A DNA stretch of 52,442 nucleotides from Actinomycetes bacterium (GTDB lineage Bacteria; Actinomycetota; Actinomycetes; Propionibacteriales; Propionibacteriaceae): NCBI GenBank assembly GCA_021803025.1, contig JAJZQV010000011.1, positions 1 through 52,442 of the forward strand. The letters run 5' to 3'. Made by a program: the position numbers and the translations under genes. Below are positions 1 through 8,983 of this stretch, piece after piece. How positions within the stretch are numbered: the stretch's first letter is position 1; each line of letters begins with the position of its first letter. The notes beneath the pieces were generated by a model. It was not told the origin of the DNA. It did no database searches and saw only the letters and a program-made list of their open reading frames with translations.

Positions 1-52
1 TGGAAAGGGTGACCGACAGGAACGACCAACCGGACCGAGCCCCTGCGCGGGG

Positions 53-1051
53 TCAGGTCGTCGAGTCGCGGAGGACGACCTCGTACTCCTGGGTCGACGA
101 CTCGTCGAGCGACGTCTCGCCGAGGGCTAGAGCCACGGCGTACTCGCCGATGCGCTCCAGCGGCACCCGTACGGTCGTCAGCGACGGGACGATGTCGCGC
201 AGCGTGGGGATGTCGTCGAACCCCGCCACCCGTACGTCGCCGGGCACCGAGACGCCGGCTTCACGCGCAGCGGCCAGCGCGCCGACAGCCATCACGTCGT
301 TGACCGCGAAGACCACATCCGGCCGCACGCCGCTCGCCAGGAGCTCTGCCATCGCCGCGTACCCTCCGTCGCGGGTGAACGCCCCCTCGACCCGCGCCAC
401 GATCTCACCCGAGCTCGCGAGCCCCTCGGTGAAACCTTCCGCACGGTCGCGGGCGGTGAGGTGGTCGGACGGCCCGGTGAGGATCGCGTACGTGCGGTAC
501 CCCTTCGCCACGAGCGCCCTCGCCAGGGCCGCGGACCCCTCGCGGTTCGCCGGCGCGATGGCGGCCACGTCGAGCACCGCCTGGCCGACGATCGCGACGC
601 CCGACCCCGTCGAGCGCCTGTAGTCGTCGATCGAGGACTGCAGCGCCGAGAGCAGCGCGTCGTCGGCCCGGAGGCCGCCGACGATGACGAGGCCCTGCGA
701 CCGGTGGCTGCGCGCCGCCTCCACGAGGCTCATGATCTGGTGCTCCTCGTGCTCGGCGATGCCGAGGATCACCGTCGAGCCGGCCGCACGAGCCGCGCGC
801 GAGACGCCCGTGGCGATCGACGAGAAGTACGGGTCGGTGATGTCGTGGACGATGAGGGACAGCGTCGCGGAACGCCCGCGCGCGATCGCCTGCGCGGCGG
901 CGTTCGGCGCGTACCGCAGCTCTGCGGCCGCCGCGAGAACACGTTCCCGCAGCTTCGCGTTGACCGTACGGTCCTTGCTGCCGTTGATGGCCCGGGATGC
1001 CGTCGACAGGGAGACGCCGGCGGCTTTGGCCACATCGCTGAGCGTCACCAC
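53..1051 (-). CDS. LacI-family transcriptional regulator
   Basis: A sugar-responsive DNA-binding repressor or activator of 332 residues, the usual LacI length. Residues 1-46 form the helix-turn-helix (TLSDVAKAAGVSLSTASRAI), followed by the hinge YAPNAAAQAIARGRSATL and a periplasmic-binding-protein-like ligand domain with late motifs VFAVNDVMAVGAL and GFDDIPTLRDIVPSLTTVR. The GTG start is supported by TACGCT six bases upstream, giving a leaderless transcript. It is divergent from the KDPG aldolase/KDG kinase pair, and a LacI-type half-symmetric site lies in front of that pair, so those genes are the likely targets. The ligand is unknown; a hexonate or KDPG-related compound is an inference from the neighbours. 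Confidence 0.93.
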   Translation of the reverse strand: MVTLSDVAKAAGVSLSTASRAINGSKDRTVNAKLRERVLAAAAELRYAPNAAAQAIARGRSATLSLIVHDITDPYFSSIATGVSRAARAAGSTVILGIAEHEEHQIMSLVEAARSHRSQGLVIVGGLRADDALLSALQSSIDDYRRSTGSGVAIVGQAVLDVAAIAPANREGSAALARALVAKGYRTYAILTGPSDHLTARDRAEGFTEGLASSGEIVARVEGAFTRDGGYAAMAELLASGVRPDVVFAVNDVMAVGALAAAREAGVSVPGDVRVAGFDDIPTLRDIVPSLTTVRVPLERIGEYAVALALGETSLDESSTQEYEVVLRDSTT

Positions 1052-1057
1052 ACCGTG

Positions 1058-1063
1058 AGCGTA
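1058..1063 (-). promoter_or_regulatory. -10 box of leaderless lacI-type gene
   Basis: TACGCT on the minus strand, six bases before the GTG start at 1051. No Shine-Dalgarno sequence is visible in between. Confidence 0.6.
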
Positions 1064-1144
1064 CCGTCAGTCGTGGGCCCCACGTCGCACCTTGCCGCGT
1101 CCTGGCAACTCGGTGCAGCCTCTGGCGGCGTCTGGGTCGTGTCC

Positions 1145-1174
1145 TATGCTGATCGCGCTCGGAAATCGCTTGCC
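1145..1174 (+). promoter_or_regulatory. promoter and LacI-type operator of the KDPG aldolase operon
   Basis: TATGCT at 1145-1150 looks like a -10 box. Just downstream, GGAAATCGCTTGCC at 1161-1174 is a pseudo-palindrome centred on CG (6 of 8 half-site positions match the other half), the form typical of LacI-family operators. It would lie in the early transcript, a position suited to repression. An additional TTGCC-N7-GGCAA repeat lies at about 1092-1108. Confidence 0.45.
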
Positions 1175-1198
1175 GAGCCTGTAACGAGCGGAGTTGCT

Positions 1199-1825
1199 GT
1201 GGCAGACGAGATGTTCTCCGTACGGATCGTGCCCGTGGTCGTCCTCCACGACGCGCACGACGCGGAGCCTCTGGGCAAGGCACTGGTCGCAGGCGGCCTT
1301 CCTGTCGCCGAGATCACCTTCCGGACCGCCGCGGCGGCCGAGTCGATCCGCGCCATGTCGGGCATCGAGGGACTGGTCGTCGGCGCCGGGACCGTCCTCA
1401 ACCCCGACCAGGTCGACGAGGCGGTCGCCGCCGGCGCGACCTTCATCGTGAGCCCCGGGCTGCGCCGCGACGTGGTGCGCGCGGCGCAGGCCGCGGGCGT
1501 GCCGGTCCTGCCGGGTGCGGTGACGCCGTCCGAGATCATGGCCGCCCAGGAGCTGGGGCTCGACACTGTGAAGTTCTTCCCGGCTAACGTGTACGGCGGT
1601 GCGTCCGCGATCAAGGCGCTGTCCGCGCCGTTCGGGGGGATGCGCTTCGTCCCCACCGGCGGCGTGTCGGCGTCGAACCTCTCCGACTACCTGTCGCTCG
1701 GCTGCGTGCCTGCGGTTGGCGGATCCTGGATGGTCCCCGTGGACGCGATCCGCGAGGGCGCGTACGACCGTGTCAGCGAGCTGTGCCGTGACGCCGTGGC
1801 TGCGGCGGCCGCGGTGGGGAAGTGA
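1199..1825 (+). CDS. eda: 2-dehydro-3-deoxy-phosphogluconate (KDPG/KHG) aldolase
   Basis: Class I aldolase that splits KDPG into pyruvate and glyceraldehyde 3-phosphate in the Entner-Doudoroff and hexuronate pathways; cytoplasmic, 208 residues. The Schiff-base lysine is Lys125 in VKFFPAN; the catalytic glutamate is in PVAEITFRT (Glu38), and GAGTVL and PTGGV phosphate-binding segments follow. I chose the GTG at 1199 because GGAG lies five bases before it; the frame is open upstream but has no conserved sequence. The stop overlaps the start region of the sugar kinase, so the two genes form an operon. Control is probably by the divergent LacI regulator. Confidence 0.93.
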   Translation: MADEMFSVRIVPVVVLHDAHDAEPLGKALVAGGLPVAEITFRTAAAAESIRAMSGIEGLVVGAGTVLNPDQVDEAVAAGATFIVSPGLRRDVVRAAQAAGVPVLPGAVTPSEIMAAQELGLDTVKFFPANVYGGASAIKALSAPFGGMRFVPTGGVSASNLSDYLSLGCVPAVGGSWMVPVDAIREGAYDRVSELCRDAVAAAAAVGK

Positions 1826-1833
1826 GGTCGGTC

Positions 1834-2928
1834 ATGGAGCTGCGTGCGAAAGAGGAGTGCACGTACGACGCCGTCGCGCTCGGCGAGGTCATGCTCCGGC
1901 TGGACCCCGGCGAGGGCCGGATCAGGACGGCCCGCCGCTTCCAGGCGTGGGAGGGCGGCGGCGAGTACAACGTGGTCCGCGGCCTGCGTCGTGTGTTCGG
2001 GCTGCGGGGCGCGGTCGTCACCGCCCTCGTAGACAACGAGGTCGGCCGCCTCGTGGAGGACTTCATCCTCACCGGCGGCCTTGACACGCGCCACATCGTG
2101 TGGGTGCCTTCGGACGGAGTCGGCCGTACGGTCCGCAACGGGCTCAACTTCACAGAGCGCGGCTTCGGCGTGCGCGGCGCGGTGGGGGTGTCCGACCGCG
2201 GCAACACGGCCGTCAGCCGGCTCAGGCCGGGCGACATCGACTTCGACCACCTCTTCGGCGAGCTGGGCGTGCGCTGGCTGCACACGGGCGGCATCTTCGC
2301 CGCGCTCTCGGAGTCCACCGCCGAGGTGGCGATCGAGGCGGTGACCGCGGCGCGGAAGTACGGGACCGTCGTCTCGTACGACCTCAACTACCGGCCCAGC
2401 CTGTGGAAGGCGGTCGGCGGCCAGGCGAAGGCGCAGGAGGTCAACAAGGCCATCGCGGGGCACGTCGACGTCATGATCGGCAACGAGGAGGACTTCACCG
2501 CCGCGCTCGGCTTCGAGGTCGAGGGCGTCGATGAGGGGCTCACCCAGCTGCCCGTCGAGCAGTTCGGCGCGATGATCAGCCGCGTCTCGGAGGCGTACCC
2601 CAACTTCCAGGTCATCGCCACCACCATGCGCGCGGTGAAGTCGGCGACCGTGAACGACTGGGGCGCGCTCGCGTGGTCGAAGGAGTCCGGCCTGGTGCAG
2701 GCGACGCAGCGCGACGGCCTCGAGATCCTCGACCGCGTCGGTGGCGGAGACTCGTTCGCGTCCGGGCTCGTGTACGGGCTGCTGACCGGGGAGCCGCTGC
2801 AGCGGGCCGTGAACCTCGGCGCCGCGCACGGCGCCCTCGCCATGACGACTCCGGGCGACACGTCCATGGCGACGAAGGCCGAGGTCCTCAAGCTCGCCGG
2901 CGGCGGTTCCGCACGCGTCGACCGCTAG
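1834..2928 (+). CDS. kdgK: 2-dehydro-3-deoxygluconate (KDG) kinase, PfkB family
   Basis: ATP-dependent sugar kinase of 364 residues that would phosphorylate 2-keto-3-deoxygluconate to KDPG, the substrate of the gene before it. The PfkB fold is shown by the N-terminal ALGEVMLRLDPGEGR, the substrate segment WEGGGEYNVVRGL, and the C-terminal signature RVGGGDSFASGLVYGLL with the catalytic Asp. ATG 1834 is preceded by GAGGT at five bases; a GTG at 1822 that overlaps the aldolase stop is possible. Pairing with eda makes KDG the best substrate guess, but related PfkB members use other keto-sugars. Confidence 0.88.
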   Translation: MELRAKEECTYDAVALGEVMLRLDPGEGRIRTARRFQAWEGGGEYNVVRGLRRVFGLRGAVVTALVDNEVGRLVEDFILTGGLDTRHIVWVPSDGVGRTVRNGLNFTERGFGVRGAVGVSDRGNTAVSRLRPGDIDFDHLFGELGVRWLHTGGIFAALSESTAEVAIEAVTAARKYGTVVSYDLNYRPSLWKAVGGQAKAQEVNKAIAGHVDVMIGNEEDFTAALGFEVEGVDEGLTQLPVEQFGAMISRVSEAYPNFQVIATTMRAVKSATVNDWGALAWSKESGLVQATQRDGLEILDRVGGGDSFASGLVYGLLTGEPLQRAVNLGAAHGALAMTTPGDTSMATKAEVLKLAGGGSARVDR

Positions 2929-2950
2929 CCCGCCTGGCCGGTTGGCGGGC

Positions 2951-3010
2951 GACGAGAGGGCAGTTCGTGTCGAGACGCGCCGTACGGACCGGGCGTGTCG
3001 TGGCCTTTCG
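2951..3010 (+). repeat. dispersed palindromic repeat family A, copy 1
   Basis: A 60-bp element that matches the reverse complement of 17428-17487 at about 51 of 60 positions without gaps. Its ends are imperfect inverted repeats (CGAGAGG at the left, CCTTTCG at the right). It lies between convergent genes. Confidence 0.8.
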
Positions 3011-3023
3011 TTGACTGCCGGCG

Positions 3024-3914
3024 TCAGGCCGGGTGCGGCGGGTGCCACTCGTGGGCGACGACCACGCCCTCGTCGTCGACGTGCACGACGAGCGACATTC
3101 CTGGAGTCATGGGGCGCGGCTCGAGGTCGAGTGCGGAGATCATCGCCGGCAGGACAGGGCGGTGTCCGCACACGGCCGTGCCCGTACCGGTGGCGCCCGC
3201 TTTGACGACGAGCTTGCGGACGTAGCGCTGCACCCCGGCGAGGTGCTCCTCGCCGATCTCCTCACTGAGGAGGCTGACGGGCTTGATGCTCAGCCGGCGC
3301 GTCTTCGCGTACGGCTCCAGCGTCTGCACGCAGCGGGTCGACGTGGAGCTCTTGAGCAGGTCGACGCCGTACGCGTCGAGCAGGTCGACGAGGTTGGACG
3401 CCTGAGCCATGCCCTTCGCGTCGATGGGCCTCTTGCTGTCGTCACCCGACCAGTCCTTGCGCAGCAGCGCCTTCGCGTGGCGCACGACCACGAAGGGCGT
3501 CGTGTCGGGCATCGCGAGCGCCTCCTCGAGGATCGAGGTCTCGTCGGGGTAGGTGAGCTGGTCGCGCGCCTGGACGATCGGGACCCACTGGACCTCGTCG
3601 ACCTCATGGTCAGGACGCCGTGCGGTCTCCCACACCGGGTACCCGACCCAGAAGTGGACGAGCTTGGGGCCCTTGATGACGCGGTACGAGACGTCGGACA
3701 GCGGGGCGCCGAGGCGGATCCGTACGCCCGTCTCCTCCTCGACCTCACGGACCGCCGCCGCGTACGCCGGCTCGCGCTTCTCGAGCTTGCCCTTCGGCAG
3801 CGACCAGTCGTTGTACGCGGGCCGGTGGACCAGCGCGACAGCCCGACGGCTGCCCTGCCCGCGCAGGACGACGGCGCCGGCCGACCGGATCGTCGGCTGT
3901 TCTCCCGCCCTCAT
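3024..3914 (-). CDS. mutT1: MutT1-like Nudix hydrolase fused to a SixA-type histidine phosphatase
   Basis: Predicted nucleotide-pool or dinucleotide-polyphosphate hydrolase of 296 residues with two domains, as in mycobacterial MutT1. The N-terminal half carries a full Nudix box starting at GKLEKRE and ending REVEEETGV. The C-terminal half begins [14 protein letters not shown] (phosphohistidine motif RH) and continues with CVQTLEPYA and CGHRPVL. Its ATG overlaps the ppk stop by four bases, so translation is coupled to ppk. In mycobacteria the same fused gene also sits beside ppk. Substrates such as 8-oxo-dGTP or diadenosine polyphosphates are inferred from the family. Confidence 0.9.
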   Translation of the reverse strand: MRAGEQPTIRSAGAVVLRGQGSRRAVALVHRPAYNDWSLPKGKLEKREPAYAAAVREVEEETGVRIRLGAPLSDVSYRVIKGPKLVHFWVGYPVWETARRPDHEVDEVQWVPIVQARDQLTYPDETSILEEALAMPDTTPFVVVRHAKALLRKDWSGDDSKRPIDAKGMAQASNLVDLLDAYGVDLLKSSTSTRCVQTLEPYAKTRRLSIKPVSLLSEEIGEEHLAGVQRYVRKLVVKAGATGTGTAVCGHRPVLPAMISALDLEPRPMTPGMSLVVHVDDEGVVVAHEWHPPHPA

Positions 3915-6106
3915 ACCTGTCCGCGGCGCTGGCTCATCACGGAGATGAGGTGAGCCTGCATGTCCAGCAGCGGCCGCCCCTGGGCGTCCGTCGTCTTCTT
4001 CACCCATCCGTCGGGCCCGAGCCACCACGACGCCGTGCCCTCGTCGAACGCCAGGCGGAACAGCTCCTCGATCTGGGCGATGTGCGGCTCGTTGGTGAGC
4101 TGGACCAGCACTTCGACGCGCCGGTCGAGGTTGCGGTGCATGAGGTCGCTCGAGCCGATCCCGACGTGCGCCTTGCCGCCGTTGGCGAACCAGAACAGAC
4201 GGCTGTGCTCGAGGAACCGGCCGAGGATGCTGCGCACCCGGATGTTCTCGCTGAGCCCCGGCACGCCCGCCTTGAGCCCGCAGATGCCACGGACCCACAG
4301 GTCGACCGGCACGCCCGCGTTCGAGGCCCGGTACAGCGCGTCGATGGTCGCCTCGTCGACGATCGAGTTCACCTTGATCCGCACGCCGGCCGGGATGCCC
4401 TTCCGGTGGTTCTCGATCTCGGCGTCGATCATCTCGAGGAGCCCGCGCCGGATCCCGTGGGGCGCGACGAGCAGGCGCCGGTAGTTGATCTCCTGGGTGA
4501 TTCCGGACAGGTGGTTGAACAGCCGGGCCACGTCCTCGGTGATGACGGCGTTCGAGGTGAGCAGGCCCATGTCCTCGTACATGCGGGCCGTCTTGGGGTT
4601 GTAGTTGCCGGTGCCGATGTGGGCGTACCGCCGCAGCGCCTCGCCCTCGTCGCGTACGACGAGCGACAGCTTGCAGTGGGTCTTGAGTCCGACCATCCCG
4701 TACACGACGTGGACGCCGGCCTGCTCCAGCTTGCGGGCCCACGCGATGTTGGCCTGCTCGTCGAAGCGGGCCTTGATCTCGACGAGCGCCAGCACCTGCT
4801 TGCCGGCCTGCGCGGCCTCGATGAGCGCGTCGATGATGGGCGAGTCGCCGGACGTGCGGTACAGGGTCTGCTTGATCGCCAGCACCTTGGGGTCTGCGGC
4901 CGCCTGCTCGATGAAGCGCTGCACAGACGTGGCGAACGAGTCGTACGGGTGGTGGAGCAGCACGTCGCGCCGCTTGAGCGCGCTGAACAGGTCGGCCGCC
5001 TGGGCCGTCTCCACCTCGGCGAGGTGGGGGTTCGTGAGAGGCAGGAACGCGGGGTAGAGGAGCTCCTCGCGGTCGATGTCGGCGATCGAGAACAGGCCGC
5101 GGAGGTCGAGCGGGGCGGGCAGCCGGAAGACCTCCTTGGGGGACACGTCGAGCTCGCGGGTGAGCAGCTCGAGCATGGTCTCGTTGATGTCGTCCTCGAC
5201 CTCGAGCCGTACGGGCGGGCGCCCGACCTTGCTGCGCAGCAGCTCCTTCTCGAGTGCGTACAGGATGTTCTCGGCGTCGTCCTCCTCGACCTCGACGTCC
5301 TCGTTGCGCGTGACGCGGAACGTCGTCCAGGCCACGATCCTCATGCCGGTGAAGAGGTGGTCGAGGTGGCTGGCGATGACGTCCTCGAGAGGGACGAACC
5401 GGTCCTCGGAGAGGCGGAGGAACCGCGACAGGATGTTCGGCACCTTGACCCGGGCGAACGACAGGGCCTCCGTGACGGGGTGACGCAGCTGCACGGCGAG
5501 GTTGATAGACAGTCCAGAGATGTACGGGAACGGGTGCGACGGGTCGACGGCGAGCGGCGTGAGGACGGGCAGGATCCGGTCGTTGAACAGCTGGGTGAGC
5601 GAGTTCTTCTCGTCGTCGTGGAGCTCCGACCAGCGGAGGATCCGGATCCCCTCGGCGGCGAGCTGGGGGCGCACCACGTCGGCGAAGACGCGTGACTGCT
5701 CGTCGACCAGCTCGTGGGTACGGGCCAGGATCGCGTCGTACAGCTCGCGGGGCATCATCCCGGACGCGCTCGGGGTGGCGAGCCCGGCCACGATGCGGCG
5801 CTTGAGACCGGCGACGCGGACCATGAAGAACTCGTCGAGGTTGGACGAGAAGATCGCGAGGAACTTCGCGCGCTCGAGCAGCGGCACGCGGGCCTCGTCC
5901 ATCGCGAGGTCGAGGACGCGCTTGTTGAACGCGAGCCAGCTCAGCTCCCGGTCGGAGTAGCGACCTTCGGGCAGCGCCTCAGAGAACGGCTCGTCGGTCG
6001 GCGTCAGCGGGGACACCTCGCTCTCGGCCTCGACGTCGGGCGAGACGACCCGCTCCGAATCGAGTGCCGTCGGCTCCGCGAAGGACGGCCGCCATACGTT
6101 GCTCAT
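3911..6106 (-). CDS. ppk: polyphosphate kinase 1
   Basis: Makes and uses inorganic polyphosphate from ATP; 731 residues, a normal PPK1 length. The N-terminal domain begins at about residue 46 with [16 protein letters not shown]. The catalytic histidine region is [19 protein letters not shown] and the second conserved region is [19 protein letters not shown]. The first 45 residues are acidic and poorly conserved. The start overlaps the mshD stop by four bases and the stop overlaps the MutT1-like start, giving an mshD-ppk-mutT1 operon. The polyphosphate can feed the polyphosphate glucokinase encoded at 26830. Confidence 0.97.
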   Translation of the reverse strand: MSNVWRPSFAEPTALDSERVVSPDVEAESEVSPLTPTDEPFSEALPEGRYSDRELSWLAFNKRVLDLAMDEARVPLLERAKFLAIFSSNLDEFFMVRVAGLKRRIVAGLATPSASGMMPRELYDAILARTHELVDEQSRVFADVVRPQLAAEGIRILRWSELHDDEKNSLTQLFNDRILPVLTPLAVDPSHPFPYISGLSINLAVQLRHPVTEALSFARVKVPNILSRFLRLSEDRFVPLEDVIASHLDHLFTGMRIVAWTTFRVTRNEDVEVEEDDAENILYALEKELLRSKVGRPPVRLEVEDDINETMLELLTRELDVSPKEVFRLPAPLDLRGLFSIADIDREELLYPAFLPLTNPHLAEVETAQAADLFSALKRRDVLLHHPYDSFATSVQRFIEQAAADPKVLAIKQTLYRTSGDSPIIDALIEAAQAGKQVLALVEIKARFDEQANIAWARKLEQAGVHVVYGMVGLKTHCKLSLVVRDEGEALRRYAHIGTGNYNPKTARMYEDMGLLTSNAVITEDVARLFNHLSGITQEINYRRLLVAPHGIRRGLLEMIDAEIENHRKGIPAGVRIKVNSIVDEATIDALYRASNAGVPVDLWVRGICGLKAGVPGLSENIRVRSILGRFLEHSRLFWFANGGKAHVGIGSSDLMHRNLDRRVEVLVQLTNEPHIAQIEELFRLAFDEGTASWWLGPDGWVKKTTDAQGRPLLDMQAHLISVMSQRRGQV

Positions 6107-6981
6107 CGGGATTGCCTCTCTGGTGGTGCGTAGACGACGTCGGATCGGGCGACGACGAACCCATGACGACGATAGAGCCGGAGCGCGGGGTTGTCCGACT
6201 CGACGTACAGGATGACCTGTCGGCAGCCCGCGGCCGCGAGGTGGGCCAGTCCGGCGGTGAGAAGGGCGCCGCCGAGTCCCTTGCCGGAGGCCTGGGGCGA
6301 TGTCGCGATGACGTACACCTCACCGAGCCGGCCTCCATGCTGCTTCGTCCAGTGGAAGCCGAGCATCGTGCCGGCCTCGTCGACGGCGACGAGCAGGCCG
6401 GCCGGCTCGTACCAGGCCTGCTGGGTACGTTCGGTGAAGTTCGCGTGGTCCATCGAGGCCTGCTCGGGGTGGTGGGCGAAGGCGGCCGCGTTGACGGCGA
6501 GGAGTGCCGCCTCGTCCTCGGGCTGGAAGCCACGGATCGTCACACCGGCCGGCACGGGCGCCGCAGCCTCGTCGAGCGTGAGCGGCCGTTCGAGGATGAG
6601 GAGCTCACGCACGTTCACGTAGCCGAGCCTGGTCGCGATCGCCTGGGCGGCGGGAAGGTTCCCGAACGCCCACACCTGCGTACCGGGCGCATCCGTGAGC
6701 AGCGCCGTGCACAGGGCCGTGCCGACGCCCTGGCCGCGCGCGTCCGGGTGGACGCACAGCTGGGCGGTCCCGAGCTCCGGGTCCTGCTGGGCGTATCCGA
6801 TGACCCGGCTGCCCGGGGTGGCCAGGTAGTGGGAGACCGTGTCGTGGTGGAGGCCGAGCTCGGCCGCCTCGTTGAGCGGCGCGATGAGGTCGTACGCCGC
6901 GATCTCGTCGACAAGGGCTTGGACGGCGGCCACCGTCGCCGCATCGAGGGATGCGACCGTCTCGATCACCAGGTCCGCCAC
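6103..6981 (-). CDS. mshD: mycothiol synthase (acetyltransferase)
   Basis: Acetyl-CoA:Cys-GlcN-Ins N-acetyltransferase, last step of mycothiol synthesis; 292 residues with two GNAT domains. The first carries [14 protein letters not shown]; the second, which is the catalytic one in MshD, carries [16 protein letters not shown] followed by [20 protein letters not shown] start with TAGGCT six bases upstream, so leaderless. It lies next to glnR, the arrangement known from mycobacteria. Mycothiol is also implied by the MDMPI-type protein at 34665. Confidence 0.95.
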   Translation of the reverse strand: MADLVIETVASLDAATVAAVQALVDEIAAYDLIAPLNEAAELGLHHDTVSHYLATPGSRVIGYAQQDPELGTAQLCVHPDARGQGVGTALCTALLTDAPGTQVWAFGNLPAAQAIATRLGYVNVRELLILERPLTLDEAAAPVPAGVTIRGFQPEDEAALLAVNAAAFAHHPEQASMDHANFTERTQQAWYEPAGLLVAVDEAGTMLGFHWTKQHGGRLGEVYVIATSPQASGKGLGGALLTAGLAHLAAAGCRQVILYVESDNPALRLYRRHGFVVARSDVVYAPPERQSR

Positions 6982-6987
6982 AGAGCG

Positions 6988-6993
6988 AGCCTA
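6988..6993 (-). promoter_or_regulatory. -10 box of leaderless mshD
   Basis: TAGGCT on the minus strand, six bases before the GTG start at 6981. Confidence 0.6.
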
Positions 6994-7014
6994 ACGGGGG
7001 GACGCCGCGTGGCC

Positions 7015-7668
7015 CTACGGGACGGCGGAGAACCTGTACCCGACGTTGCGGACCGTGGAGATGAGGCCCTCGTGCTCGGTGCCGAGCTTGGAGCGCAGCC
7101 GGCGGACGTGGACGTCCACGGTGCGCGTGCCGCCGTAGTAGTCGTAGCCCCACACCTCGGCGAGCAGGTGCTCGCGGGAGAAGACGCGGCCGGGGTGCTG
7201 CACGAGGTACTTGAGGAGCTCGAACTCCGTGTACGTGAGGTCGAGAAGGCGGTCCTCGAGGGTGACGGAGTACGCCGCCTCGTCGATGACGAGGCCCCCG
7301 CCCATGATGGTCTCGGGGCCGGCCGGCGTCGCCGTCGTCATGAGGCGCAGCCGTGCCTCGTACTCGGCGGGTCCGGCGCCGTCCAGGATGAAGTCCGCGC
7401 ACCCCCAGTCGATCGTGATGACAGCGAGGCCTCCGGCGGGCAGGACGGCCATCCGCGGCACGATGATGCCGGCCGTGACGAACATCTGGCACACGGAGCG
7501 CGCGCCGACGAGGTCGTCCCGCGCGTCGATGATGATGACGTCGCTCGACGCCGACTCGGTGAGCATCTGGTCGGCGGGCGCGAGCGTGGTCACGTGGTGG
7601 GCGAGGAGGGAGAGCTCCGGAAGGGGGGTGTGGCCCGGCCGGGGAGTGATGAGCAGCACGTTCGCCAC
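7015..7668 (-). CDS. glnR: GlnR-like OmpR-family response regulator
   Basis: Transcription regulator of 217 residues that in actinobacteria controls nitrogen assimilation. The N-terminal receiver-like domain has the atypical GlnR sequence with VIIIDARDDL, TIDWGCADFILDGAGPAE and no obvious sensor kinase gene nearby. The C-terminal winged helix contains LTYTEFELLKYLVQHPGRVF and WGYDYYGGTRTVDVHVRRLR, close to actinobacterial GlnR. The GTG at 7668 was chosen because GGGAG lies about eight bases upstream and the conserved N-terminus starts there; the open frame continues far upstream without conserved sequence. It is followed closely by mshD, which has its own promoter. Confidence 0.88.
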   Translation of the reverse strand: MANVLLITPRPGHTPLPELSLLAHHVTTLAPADQMLTESASSDVIIIDARDDLVGARSVCQMFVTAGIIVPRMAVLPAGGLAVITIDWGCADFILDGAGPAEYEARLRLMTTATPAGPETIMGGGLVIDEAAYSVTLEDRLLDLTYTEFELLKYLVQHPGRVFSREHLLAEVWGYDYYGGTRTVDVHVRRLRSKLGTEHEGLISTVRNVGYRFSAVP

Positions 7669-7811
7669 GCGCGTCTTCTCCCTTGCTTCCGGCTGAACGA
7701 CGACATCGACACGGTTGGTGCACAGTCGCCGGCGACGACCCGTCCTGCGAGGACTGTAGTCCTTCCGACCCGCGCCGGGGCGTACAGGTCCACAGGGGCG
7801 GGAACGGGCCG

Positions 7812-8237
7812 TCAGGCCTCGAGAACCAGCGTGACAGGCCCGTCGTTGACGAGAGCCACCTGCATGTGGGCCCCGAACCGTCCCGTCTCGACGTGGGCGC
7901 CGCGCTCGCGCAGGGCGTCGGCGAAGGCCGTGACGAGGGGCTCGGCGACCGGCCCGGGGGCGGCGTCGCTCCACGAGGGCCGCCGGCCCTTGCGTGTGTC
8001 CGCGTACAGGGTGAACTGGCTGACCACGAGCAGCGGCGCGTCTGCGTCCGCGCAGGAGGTCTCGCCGTCGAGGATCCTCACGTTCCACACCTTGCCGGCG
8101 AGCTGGGCAGCAGTCGCGACCGAGTCCGTGTGGGTGACGCCGACCAGGACGAGCAGACCCGGGCGGGGCAGCCGTCCGACGACCTCGCCGTCCACCGTGA
8201 CCGACGCCTCGGACGCCCTCTGCACCACGACCCGCAC
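7812..8237 (-). CDS. dtd: D-aminoacyl-tRNA deacylase
   Basis: Removes D-amino acids wrongly attached to tRNA; 141 residues, a typical Dtd length, cytoplasmic homodimer in the family. Both signature elements are present: SQFTLYAD (residues about 75-82) and NDGPVT near the C-terminus. The GTG start at 8237 is supported by TATCGT seven bases upstream (leaderless) and by the N-terminus [13 protein letters not shown], which is where Dtd proteins normally begin. It is divergent from the flavin-reductase-like gene, sharing a 61-base promoter region. Confidence 0.95.
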   Translation of the reverse strand: MRVVVQRASEASVTVDGEVVGRLPRPGLLVLVGVTHTDSVATAAQLAGKVWNVRILDGETSCADADAPLLVVSQFTLYADTRKGRRPSWSDAAPGPVAEPLVTAFADALRERGAHVETGRFGAHMQVALVNDGPVTLVLEA

Positions 8238-8244
8238 GATGGGG

Positions 8245-8291
8245 ACGATAGAGGATCACCCCGTTGCGATGGCCCGCGACGGGCTTAGTGT
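8245..8291. promoter_or_regulatory. divergent leaderless promoters of dtd and flavin-reductase-like gene
   Basis: TATCGT (8250-8245, minus strand) sits seven bases before the dtd GTG at 8237. TAGTGT (8286-8291, plus strand) sits seven bases before the GTG at 8299. Neither gene has a clear ribosome-binding site. Confidence 0.55.
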
Positions 8292-8298
8292 GTCCGGG

Positions 8299-8823
8299 GT
8301 GACGATCCACCGGGAGCATCCGTTCGCCGACCCGCCCGCGTCGCGTGATGCGCTGCGGCAGTTCCGGGGAAGGCTCCCGTCGCCGGTCACGGTGGTGGCG
8401 ACCGGGAAGGGTCACGCCCGTACCGGCCTGACGGTCTCGTCCCTGCTCGTCGTGCTCGGCGAGGAGGGGCACGTCGTCATGATGCTCGACCCCGACAGTG
8501 ACCTCGGCACGACGCTGGAGGCGGGGACGAGGCTCACGGTGTCGGTCCTGGGACCGGACGACACGTACGTGGCGGAGGCGTTCGCGGGGCTCGCGCCCGC
8601 ACCGGGCGGCCTGTTCCGGCTCGGCCGCTGGACACAGACGGAGTGGGGGCCCGTCCTCACGGGGGCGACCTGGCTGGGGGCCACGGTGTCGGAGGTGCGG
8701 CCGCTCGGCTGGGCCGCTGAGGTGGTCGCACGGGTCGACACCGTCGAGCTCATGCGCCCCGAGGCCGTGGTCCGCCAGCGCGGCCGCTACCTCACCGTGG
8801 AGGAGCACGGCCGCCTGCGGTAG
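8299..8823 (+). CDS. flavin reductase-like domain protein
   Basis: 174 residues with the FMN-binding split-barrel of small flavin reductases: FRGRLPSPVTVVATG at the N-terminus, RTGLTVSSLLVV (the FMN-contacting segment) and TRLTVSVLGPDD. The family reduces FMN or FAD with NAD(P)H for partner oxygenases, or binds flavin alone; no oxygenase is nearby, so the partner is unknown. The GTG at 8299 fits a leaderless start; in-frame alternatives are GTG 8290 and ATG 8269. Confidence 0.75.
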   Translation: MTIHREHPFADPPASRDALRQFRGRLPSPVTVVATGKGHARTGLTVSSLLVVLGEEGHVVMMLDPDSDLGTTLEAGTRLTVSVLGPDDTYVAEAFAGLAPAPGGLFRLGRWTQTEWGPVLTGATWLGATVSEVRPLGWAAEVVARVDTVELMRPEAVVRQRGRYLTVEEHGRLR

Positions 8824-8859
8824 CTGGTCGACGGGTCGGGCCGGCTCGTACCGACCGCA

Positions 8860-8865
8860 TAGAAT
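8860..8865 (+). promoter_or_regulatory. -10 box of leaderless small membrane protein gene
   Basis: TAGAAT six bases before the GTG at 8872. Confidence 0.55.
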
Positions 8866-8871
8866 GCCCGG

Positions 8872-8982
8872 GTGCCGTCGGCGGAACCCTGGGTGCTGAT
8901 CGTCGCGACCATCGTCATCGGCGTGGTCGCGCTCGTCGCGCTCGTGAGGATCGTGCTGGCGGCCCGAACCGACAAGGAGTGA
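8872..8982 (+). CDS. 36-residue single-pass membrane protein, unknown function
   Basis: A short open frame that starts with GTG and encodes a negatively charged short N-terminus (MPSAEP), one hydrophobic helix of about 22 residues (WVLIVATIVIGVVALVALV) and a basic then mixed tail ending RTDKE. TAGAAT six bases before the start supports a leaderless mRNA, and AAGGAG inside its last codons serves as ribosome-binding site for the nitrobindin-like gene that begins two bases after its stop. The tight linkage argues for a real gene. It matches no family I can name. Confidence 0.6.
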   Translation: MPSAEPWVLIVATIVIGVVALVALVRIVLAARTDKE

Positions 8983-8983
8983 C

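Noticed and set aside
6064-8823. A 919-codon open frame on the plus strand
   Set aside because: Only its last 174 codons match a protein family; the rest lies opposite ppk-operon start, mshD, glnR and dtd and has the Arg/Gly/Ala bias of an antisense frame.
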